A stretch of 28,875 bases of DNA, taken from JAWBSP01 sp964632175 (GTDB lineage Archaea > Hadarchaeota > Hadarchaeia > Hadarchaeales > JAWBSP01). This document shows, piece after piece, positions 22,934 through 28,875 of the stretch. The number at the start of each line of letters is the position of its first letter. Within the stretch, counting starts at the first letter, position 1. The notes below the pieces were generated by a model, which was not told the DNA's origin, ran no database searches, and saw nothing but the letters and a program-made list of their open reading frames with translations. The translations under genes were made by a program, and so were the position numbers. The DNA lies in the NCBI GenBank assembly GCA_964632175.1, contig CAZWBJ010000012.1:1-28875 (forward strand). Reading direction: 5' to 3'.

Positions 22934-23716
22934 ATGGCTAACCTCATCTACCTCCTCGGCCCAGCAGGCTCGGGGAAGTCCACGCTCACCCTCGGCCTCC
23001 TCGACACCTTTGAGTCCATGGATCTCGATTGCATCACCGTCAACCTGGACCCGGGCGCCGAGTGGCTTCCCTACACACCGGACGTGGACATAAGGAAGGA
23101 CATCTCCCTGACGGAGGTCATGAGGATATACAGGCTGGGGCCGAACGGGGGGCTGGTGGCCGCCATCGACATGCTGGCCAACCATCTCCCCAAGCTCAGG
23201 GAGATCATCGGGGGGATGAACCCAGACTACGTGCTGGTGGACACGCCTGGGCAGATGGAGCTCTTTGCCTTCAGGGAGACGGGACCGGCCATCGTCAAGG
23301 GGCTGGGGGAACCCCGGCTCACCCTCTTCCTGGCGGACTCCTTCCTCTCCCGCTCGCCCTGCTCCTTCGTCTCCCTGCTGATGCTCTCCACCTCCGTCTT
23401 CGTCCGCTTCAGAACCCCCCAGATCATCGTCCTGTCCAAGACCGACCTCCTGCCACCCGACGAGCTGGAAAGGATCCTGGGGTGGTGGGAGGAGAGGGAA
23501 AATCTGGTGGAGGCCCTTCAGGAGGAGCCGCAACCCCTGAGCAGGGAAACCTCTCTCTCGCTCCTGCAGGCGCTCCAGGGTTCCGGCCTCCCGGGCGAGC
23601 TCGTTCCCGTCTCATGCAACACGGGACAGGGGCTGACAGAACTGGTTTCAGTGATAGAGAGGGCCTTCTCGACGGAAACTGAACTCGACCTGGGAAAAGA
23701 GACGGAGATCGTCTGA
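22934..23716 (+). CDS. GPN-loop GTPase
   Basis: GPN GTPases are homodimeric SIMIBI-class NTPases; eukaryotic relatives help assemble RNA polymerase, and the archaeal role is not settled. The 260-residue protein has a Walker A, GPAGSGKST (residues about 9-17), and the diagnostic Gly-Pro-Asn in RLGPNGG. It also has the switch DTPGQMELF (about 102-110) and a G4-like VLSKTDLL. ATG at 22934 is preferred over the TTG directly before it. DP2 ends 25 bp upstream, after which there is a T-rich stretch (22912-22918) that may weaken co-transcription. The stop overlaps the next ATG by one base (TGATG). Confidence 0.95.
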   Translation: MANLIYLLGPAGSGKSTLTLGLLDTFESMDLDCITVNLDPGAEWLPYTPDVDIRKDISLTEVMRIYRLGPNGGLVAAIDMLANHLPKLREIIGGMNPDYVLVDTPGQMELFAFRETGPAIVKGLGEPRLTLFLADSFLSRSPCSFVSLLMLSTSVFVRFRTPQIIVLSKTDLLPPDELERILGWWEERENLVEALQEEPQPLSRETSLSLLQALQGSGLPGELVPVSCNTGQGLTELVSVIERAFSTETELDLGKETEIV

Positions 23717-24837
23717 TGGATCTTCTGGAGAAGTTTAAGGGCTGCCTCCTCGGGGTTGCGGTGGGGGATGCTCTGGGGAGACCTTTCGAGGGATCTGGAC
23801 CGGTCGAGCCGGGAGAGGTCGCCGGGCTCGCCCAAGTGGCCGAAATACTCAGGTACACCGATGACACCGAGATGACGCTCAACCTAGCCAGATCCATTGT
23901 GGAGAGGGAAGGGGTGGATCCGGGGCATGCGGCCCGCACCTTCGCCCAAAACTTTGATCCGGCTAGGGGCTACGGTCCCAACACCCTCTGGGTCCTCCAG
24001 CAGATCCGGGAGGGGAAGGCCTGGGAGCTTCCGGCTAGGGAGGTGATGGGCGGGGAGGGCTCCTTTGGGAACGGCGCCGCCATGAGGGTGGCCCCGCTGG
24101 CCCTGCTCCTCAAGGGGGAGGAGATGCTCCAGGCTGTTCGCGAGTGCAGCCGGATCACGCACTCCCACCCCCTGGGAATCGAGGGGGCCGTCCTCCAGGC
24201 CAAGGCCATCAATCTGGCGCTCTACTCAAGTCCCCAAGAGTTCGAGCCGTCGGGGTGCCTGGAAGAGCTTTTGAAAACCGCCGAGTCCGAAATCTTCAGG
24301 GAGAAGCTCCAGACGGTGGGGAAGCTTCTGAGGGAGCCCCCCCTCCAGTCCTCCCTCATCAAAGAGCTGGGAAACGGGGTGGAGGCCCCCAACTCCGTCC
24401 CCACCGCCCTCTACTGCTTCCTCTGCTCGCCGGCGGACTTCGGGAGGGCGGTGCTGACGGCGATCTCGCTTGGAGGGGATGCCGACACCCTGGGCTCCAT
24501 GACGGGCGCTCTGTGCGGGGCCCTGAACGGAAAAGCCTCCATTCCTCCTGAGTGGATCGGGAAGCTGGAAAATGAAAAGGAAGCGGAAAGTCTCGCCGAG
24601 CGGCTCTTCCTCCTCTTCGCCCGAAAGGAACTTGGAGGGAGATGCGAACTCTGCCTGGATACAAAGGATCTGCGGATCGTGAAAGTGGATGAGAAGGGGG
24701 ATTTCTCCCTTGAGAACTTGATGCTCCTCTGCCGGCAGTGCAGGAGAGAGATAGCGGAGGGGGTCAAGCCGGCTCCCAGAAGGAAAACGGGAAAGTACCG
24801 GGCGGTCTACAGGAAAAGCTACAAGCGCGGGCTTTAG
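23716..24837 (+). CDS. ADP-ribosylglycohydrolase with C-terminal HNH-like zinc domain
   Basis: The N-terminal ~295 residues are a DraG/ARH-type ADP-ribosylglycohydrolase, which removes ADP-ribose using two Mg ions. Its ligands are visible: KGCLLGVAVGDALG (8-21), YTDDTEM (Asp49-Asp50-Thr51), SFGNGAAMR and GGDADTLGSMTG (Asp255, Asp257, Thr258). After residue 305 the protein adds about 65 residues with CELC (310-313) and CRQC (339-342), preceded by ENLMLL. This looks like an HNH zinc fold, but the expected catalytic His residues are absent (V-K and C-R instead of H-H and C-H). The tail is very basic. The domain may bind nucleic acid rather than cut it. It starts one base inside the GPN GTPase stop. 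Confidence 0.9.
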   Translation: MDLLEKFKGCLLGVAVGDALGRPFEGSGPVEPGEVAGLAQVAEILRYTDDTEMTLNLARSIVEREGVDPGHAARTFAQNFDPARGYGPNTLWVLQQIREGKAWELPAREVMGGEGSFGNGAAMRVAPLALLLKGEEMLQAVRECSRITHSHPLGIEGAVLQAKAINLALYSSPQEFEPSGCLEELLKTAESEIFREKLQTVGKLLREPPLQSSLIKELGNGVEAPNSVPTALYCFLCSPADFGRAVLTAISLGGDADTLGSMTGALCGALNGKASIPPEWIGKLENEKEAESLAERLFLLFARKELGGRCELCLDTKDLRIVKVDEKGDFSLENLMLLCRQCRREIAEGVKPAPRRKTGKYRAVYRKSYKRGL

Positions 24838-24840
24838 GTG

Positions 24841-24848
24841 TAAAACTT
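24841..24848 (+). promoter_or_regulatory. Candidate tRNA promoter box
   Basis: TAAAACTT lies about 25 nt upstream of the tRNA 5' end, where an archaeal TATA element is expected. It starts directly after the stop of the ADP-ribosylglycohydrolase gene. Confidence 0.35.
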
Positions 24849-24868
24849 TCCAAACCAAATTTTTTAAT

Positions 24869-24957
24869 GCCGGGGTAGCCTAGCCAGGTCCAAGGCGCCA
24901 GACTCGAGATCTGGTTCCCCTTTCGGGGGAGCAGGGGTTCAAATCCCCTCCCCGGCG
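24869..24957 (+). tRNA. tRNA-Ser, anticodon CGA
   Basis: The 89-nt sequence folds as a class II tRNA. The acceptor stem GCCGGGG pairs with CCCCGGC, followed by discriminator G at 24957. The anticodon stem CCAGA/TCTGG holds loop CTCGAGA with anticodon CGA at 24905-24907, reading UCG. A long variable arm (CCCC-TTTC-GGGG) marks it as Ser. The T arm is AGGGG-TTCAAAT-CCCCT. CCA is not encoded. No intron is seen. A/T-rich sequence, AAATTTTTTAA, lies directly upstream, and a TAAAACTT box about 26 nt upstream is the likely TATA element. Confidence 0.96.
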
Positions 24958-25021
24958 CTCCACTGCTCGAGGAGAAATTCTGACTTCTAGGCGCACACCC
25001 TTCGTTAGACCAGGTAGATAA

Positions 25022-25038
25022 CTAAAAGAAAAAATCAG
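25022..25038 (-). terminator. T-rich terminator of the giant surface-protein gene
   Basis: On the minus strand this reads GATTTTTTCTTTTAG, starting about 18 bases after the stop of the long gene. Archaeal termination commonly uses such U-rich tracts without a hairpin. The convergent tRNA transcript ends on the other side of it. Confidence 0.5.
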
Positions 25039-25055
25039 TACTTTCGAAACGTCGC

Positions 25056-28000
25056 CTACGGATCGAAGTACTCGAGGTACAGCTGTGGCTTATAGGTTCC
25101 CTGCCTAGAGTAGAACTCCGCCCAGATGCCGTAGGCCCACTGGGCCTCGTCGCCCTCCCTGAGCATGAAGGAGACCGTCTTGTCGTTTTTGAAGGCATCG
25201 ATCGCCGCGCCCAGCACGTTCCAAGCCACCCAGAAGTTGGTGGAGTGCTCCTCCGATCCACCTCCGATCTTCTTGACGTCCATGATGCCGGTGTTCGGGT
25301 TGGCGCCCGTGCCCATGGGCTGGTTGTTCCAGGTTATCCCGCCCTCGCTCCAGGAATCGTTCGTGTAGTGGCAGACCACCGTCACCTCCCCGCTGATGGC
25401 CCCTCCGTCGGCCTTGTAGGTGTAGAGCTTGAGCTCGGCCTTGGTGATGATGGCGTCGGAGGGTAGAGAGCTCAGGCTGAACTTGAGGTAGCTCCTCCAG
25501 TCGCTGCGGGTGAGCAACCAGTCGTAGGTCTCGATCCTCAGCTTGGAGTCGCTGCCGTAGTTGCTGGACGGGTTGAGCTGGGAGACCGCCGCATCCTCGA
25601 TCGGGTTGAGGGTGGCCGTCTTGAACTCTCCGGCCCTGGAGAACTGGATCTTGAAGGCGTCGAAGGCCATTCCGCACTCCTCACCGCCCAGCAGCCCTTC
25701 GTAGTCGCGCACCATCATGTAGACCCTAATCTTGGTCACGGTGCCGGTCGTCACGTAGGTCCCGCTGAAGCCCTGCCAGCTGTTCACATCCACCGCGTGC
25801 GAACCGTCAATCTTCCTCTCTGCCACCGTCTTCCAGACCCCGTCCTCATAGACCTCAAACCTCAGGAACTCCGCATCCAGCTCCCCGTCCCCGTAGTACC
25901 TGTACAGCCCGTTGAAGGCCATCTTGATTCCGGGCGGGATGGGGCCGTCGTTCTTGCCCAGAGCCGACTCGGCCGGCCTCTCCCAATAAGCCCTATGCTC
26001 ATCCGTGGAGTTGTAAGCCGGCTCTGCGTAGACGTACATCATCCTCCCGTCACCGTCCGCGTCGGAGTAGGAGGGAGCCTTCAGCGTTCTGCTCGGGTCC
26101 TCCTCCACGTAAGTCCAGCCCGACGGGTACTGGACCGTCCAAGCCGGGGCCGTGTACATCACCTGGTGGTTGTGGAACTTGATGGCGTCCCAGACCTTTA
26201 TCCAGCCGTTGCTGAGGGCCTCGTTCAGGCTTATCCAGCCGTTGTTGATGGCCTGGCTGACGTTGTAGAGTCCTTGGGCCACCATCTGTCTGATGGTGTT
26301 GCTCACCGCGCTCGCCCAGCCGCTCACGTTCCTCACCACGTCGTTCGCCCACTTGTACAGGAACTCCTGAACACCCTGCCTGAACCCGGCCCCGGCACTG
26401 TCCACCGCGTCCGAGAGCGAGGCCGCGAACTGGCTGACGTTCCAGCTGTAGGTTCCGCCGCCCCAGAGGGTGTAGCTCCAGGACGGAACGTTTATGGTTG
26501 CCACCTGCACGCCCAGGACCTTGATCACCAAGCTCACTGTGGTTATGTCGAGCGTTCCCGTCTTGACCGAGAGCACCCACCCCGAGGTACTGTGGGAGAC
26601 CGAGAGGGCCGGATTGCTGAAGCCTATGGCGATGCCGCCGCTGACCGAGGCGACGGAGTACCCGACCACGCTCACGCCCACGCCCGGACTCGCCCCGACA
26701 AAGCTGAAGCTAACGGAGGCGTTCAGCTGCTGCTGGGTGAGGTCGGGACCTAGGGTGATGGTTACGGTCGGCTTGGAGATGCGCAGGCTGGCGTAGACAT
26801 TCAGCTCCACCGGCACGCCCACCACCTCGAACGGAACCACCACCACGGGGACATCGTAGGTCCAGTCCTTGGAGAGCACGGTGGTGGAGCCGGTGTAGGA
26901 GACGGTGGTGGAGCTGTCGGAGATCTGGAATCCGACGCTGGCGTTCACCTGCACCTGCCCGCTGCCCAGCCCCACGCTCACGCTGTCGAACTGGATCCTG
27001 ACCGTTAGCCCGCTGGGGACGATGGTCAAGCCACTCACCGGGCTGATGCTCCAGTCCGCAAAGCGCAGGTACAGCACCAGCCTCCCACCCTCCACCTTGA
27101 ACTCCGCCGTCACCGTCGGACCCTCAGAGCCGGAACCGCCTCCAGGCGTGTTGTTCAGGATCTCGCTGAGGCTCTTGGACCCGCTGACGCCTATCCCTCC
27201 GCTGGCGCCGAACCTCATCCCCAGGTTGGCGGAGAAGGTGGAGTTCGGCCCGCTCACGGTGGCACTGGCGTTCTTGAGGGTTAGGTATCCCTGCGGGTTG
27301 TTCAGGCTGAGGTTGAAGCCGTAGACTTTGAAGGGACCGACGGTGCCCGAGTAGGCCCCTCGGAAGGTGGGCTCCCAGCCATTCCAGCTGACGCTCCAGC
27401 TCAGGCCACTCCCACCGGTGCCACCGGTGCCGCTGGACTTGAGGTAGTCGATGAGCTTCAGGATCTCAGGCCCGTACTGGTACAGGTAGGTTCCAATCTT
27501 GGCCAAGTCAGTCAGAGGAACGAGCACCTTCGTCACGGTGGTGTAGGTGCGGTCCCCGGTGATGTTCTCGTATATCTTGGCCAACTGACCGGTCATCTGC
27601 AGGCCCGTCTTGGCGTAGGTCAATCCCTGCCTCAGCTGGGAGTAGAAGTTGTTCGTGCTGGTGCTGGGTGCAACGCCCGAGAGGGAGCCCACCAGCCAGC
27701 TCACCTCCTTGCCCACCAGCTCGTTCAGGTATGGAACTACCGAAGCGAGCTGATCCAGCGTGAACTGGCCGGAGCAGCTGGGGACGCTCGCGGAAACGGA
27801 GAAGGAGCTGGAGAGGTCAAGGGTGAGCTTGCCGCTGCTTACCCCGGGCACGTAGTTCTTCAGGTCGACGGTCCCGCTGGCCGAGAGACCCGACGCTACC
27901 GCAAGGTCCGTGGAGAGGCTGAAGGTGAGCTTGTCGGAGATGTCCACGGTGGCGTTCTTCACCAGCAGATCCGCATTCAGGTTGTTGAGAGTGAGGGTGA

Positions 28001-28875
28001 TGCCAGCCAGCGAGAGGCTCGGGCTGGCGGGGCCGAGAATCACCTCAAGGTTCCCGTTGGTTTCCTTCAGCTGGTAGGGCACGTTCTTCGCGTTGCTCAA
28101 GTCCACGCCGGTGAACACGCTGTTCGGGTTGACTGGAACCGTTGTCCTCTTGGTGAGCTCGTCCACAAGCTTGGTCGTCAGTGAATCGACGTTCACCAGC
28201 CCGGAGAGGTTGGTGTTGGTGGCGGAGCTCAGGAGCTGGAGGACATCCACCGTTCCGTTGAGGTAGGCCTTGCCCGAAACATTCCAGCCCATGGAGGCGT
28301 TCAGGTTGAGGTAGCCGGAGGAAACATCGATCGTGGCGGCCGGTGAGAGGGAGGCGGAGAGGTCCTTCACCCCTGCCGTCAGCCCTAGGACCGTGGTGGA
28401 ATATTCCGGCACCGCGAAGGTCAGGGTGCCTAGATCGGAGAGGCTTGCGGAGAACCTGTCCAGCACCAGCTTGGCCTTCAGGTTGCTCACGGTGGCGCTG
28501 AGCCCGTACAGACTCTTGCTGAAGGAGGACTGGTTCTCCACCACTAGGACGAGCTTCCCGTTCTGGACGCTGGCACTCACTCCGGCTGGCAGGGTGATCT
28601 TGCTCAGGACATTTTGGAGATCAAGCTGGCCAGCCGCGGAGGCTGAGCCGGAGGTGCCAAAGCCCAGCTGGAAGTCTATGGCGAGAGTGCGGCCGGAGAG
28701 GTGGAGGTGCACCAAGTTCACCGTCGCTTTGATGCTCACGTTCTGCGCACTGAAGGTGATTCCACTCACCGTCTTTGAGAGTTGAGGTATGTTATAGGTG
28801 ATGGTCAACCTGTTGCTCTCCACCGTCACGCCGTACTTGGACATGAGCTCCGAAACCATCGGGACGGACTGCAGC
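25056..28875 (-). CDS. Giant repetitive surface protein with C-terminal DNRLRE/CBM96-like domain (5' end beyond window)
   Basis: The frame is open to the right edge, so at least 1272 residues belong to a longer protein whose signal peptide is not seen. The visible N-terminal two thirds are Ser/Thr/Gly/Asn-rich beta sequence with many N-x-S/T sites. They include at least four copies of a short repeat (SG, then G-x-x-x-L-x-x-hydrophobic-L). Next comes an amphipathic helical stretch (about residues 830-900, with NNGWISLNEA and SNGWIKVWDA) and a Ca-binding-like SDADGDGR loop. A beta domain with EVYEDGVWKTVAER follows. The C-terminal ~175 residues, with IEDAAVSQLNPSSNYGSDS and YLKFSLSSLPSDA, match the DNRLRE/CBM96 style (disaggregatase-related). 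No membrane anchor is seen at the C-terminus. It is probably an exported adhesin or sheath protein; its function is unknown. Confidence 0.8.
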   Translation of the reverse strand, partial: LQSVPMVSELMSKYGVTVESNRLTITYNIPQLSKTVSGITFSAQNVSIKATVNLVHLHLSGRTLAIDFQLGFGTSGSASAAGQLDLQNVLSKITLPAGVSASVQNGKLVLVVENQSSFSKSLYGLSATVSNLKAKLVLDRFSASLSDLGTLTFAVPEYSTTVLGLTAGVKDLSASLSPAATIDVSSGYLNLNASMGWNVSGKAYLNGTVDVLQLLSSATNTNLSGLVNVDSLTTKLVDELTKRTTVPVNPNSVFTGVDLSNAKNVPYQLKETNGNLEVILGPASPSLSLAGITLTLNNLNADLLVKNATVDISDKLTFSLSTDLAVASGLSASGTVDLKNYVPGVSSGKLTLDLSSSFSVSASVPSCSGQFTLDQLASVVPYLNELVGKEVSWLVGSLSGVAPSTSTNNFYSQLRQGLTYAKTGLQMTGQLAKIYENITGDRTYTTVTKVLVPLTDLAKIGTYLYQYGPEILKLIDYLKSSGTGGTGGSGLSWSVSWNGWEPTFRGAYSGTVGPFKVYGFNLSLNNPQGYLTLKNASATVSGPNSTFSANLGMRFGASGGIGVSGSKSLSEILNNTPGGGSGSEGPTVTAEFKVEGGRLVLYLRFADWSISPVSGLTIVPSGLTVRIQFDSVSVGLGSGQVQVNASVGFQISDSSTTVSYTGSTTVLSKDWTYDVPVVVVPFEVVGVPVELNVYASLRISKPTVTITLGPDLTQQQLNASVSFSFVGASPGVGVSVVGYSVASVSGGIAIGFSNPALSVSHSTSGWVLSVKTGTLDITTVSLVIKVLGVQVATINVPSWSYTLWGGGTYSWNVSQFAASLSDAVDSAGAGFRQGVQEFLYKWANDVVRNVSGWASAVSNTIRQMVAQGLYNVSQAINNGWISLNEALSNGWIKVWDAIKFHNHQVMYTAPAWTVQYPSGWTYVEEDPSRTLKAPSYSDADGDGRMMYVYAEPAYNSTDEHRAYWERPAESALGKNDGPIPPGIKMAFNGLYRYYGDGELDAEFLRFEVYEDGVWKTVAERKIDGSHAVDVNSWQGFSGTYVTTGTVTKIRVYMMVRDYEGLLGGEECGMAFDAFKIQFSRAGEFKTATLNPIEDAAVSQLNPSSNYGSDSKLRIETYDWLLTRSDWRSYLKFSLSSLPSDAIITKAELKLYTYKADGGAISGEVTVVCHYTNDSWSEGGITWNNQPMGTGANPNTGIMDVKKIGGGSEEHSTNFWVAWNVLGAAIDAFKNDKTVSFMLREGDEAQWAYGIWAEFYSRQGTYKPQLYLEYFDP

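Noticed and set aside
25797..26753. Plus-strand open frame opposite the surface protein
   Set aside because: Val/Arg/His-rich mirror of Ser/Thr/Asn codons; no start signal or motif.
1..28875. CRISPR array, transposase gene or rRNA
   Set aside because: No regularly spaced repeats, no transposase motifs and no rRNA sequence were seen on either strand.

Overview
The window is a G+C-rich, gene-dense archaeal chromosome segment, probably from a scaffolded draft assembly because it carries a run of 100 Ns at 4705-4804. Archaeal identity rests on the archaeal proteasome beta subunit, the KH/beta-CASP nuclease aCPSF1 (FttA), an MCM-GINS-Orc1/Cdc6 set, both subunits of family-D DNA polymerase (DP1 and DP2), SepF, a GPN-loop GTPase and an archaeal pantoate kinase/CoaBC pair. 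Family-D polymerase points to a euryarchaeal or other PolD-bearing lineage. I cannot fix the phylum; a Hadarchaeota- or Thermococci-like lineage is only a guess. TTG and GTG starts are common.

Layout. 1-2080 (minus): CoA synthesis, coaBC followed by a pantoate kinase that starts at TTG and runs off the left edge. 2263-3198 (minus): a membrane-embedded M28-like protein with decayed metal ligands. 3199-3979: about 780 bp with no convincing gene but a clear inverted repeat and promoter-like boxes. 3980-6122: two convergent envelope or secreted genes, both cut by the N gap. 6179-8731 (plus): proteasome beta subunit and aCPSF1. 8732-10711 (minus): four genes (Mut7-C nuclease-like protein, AMMECR1 protein, small membrane protein, SepF). 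10712-10974: a noncoding divergent region rich in dyads and A/T tracts, a candidate replication origin and/or promoter. 10975-24837 (plus): a long, tightly overlapped replication operon, mcm-GINS-orc1/cdc6-DP1-HAD phosphatase-DP2, followed by a GPN GTPase and an ADP-ribosylglycohydrolase with a C-terminal HNH-like zinc domain. 24869-24957: tRNA-Ser(CGA). 25056-28875 (minus): a giant repetitive surface protein ending in a DNRLRE/CBM96-like domain, running off the right edge.

The most striking content is two inteins in one replication operon, each at a catalytic site. The MCM intein splits the Walker A loop and has Asn in place of both LAGLIDADG acidic residues, so it looks nuclease-dead. The DP2 intein sits directly before the polymerase catalytic C-D-G-D motif, keeps both acidic residues, ends in Gln rather than Asn, and is visibly more A/T-rich than its host gene. 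They appear to be at different stages of the homing cycle. Helicase and polymerase activity would both depend on splicing. Other points of interest are the ADP-ribosylglycohydrolase/HNH fusion, the phosphatase embedded between DP1 and DP2, the dyad-rich region upstream of mcm, and a new-looking repeat in the surface protein.
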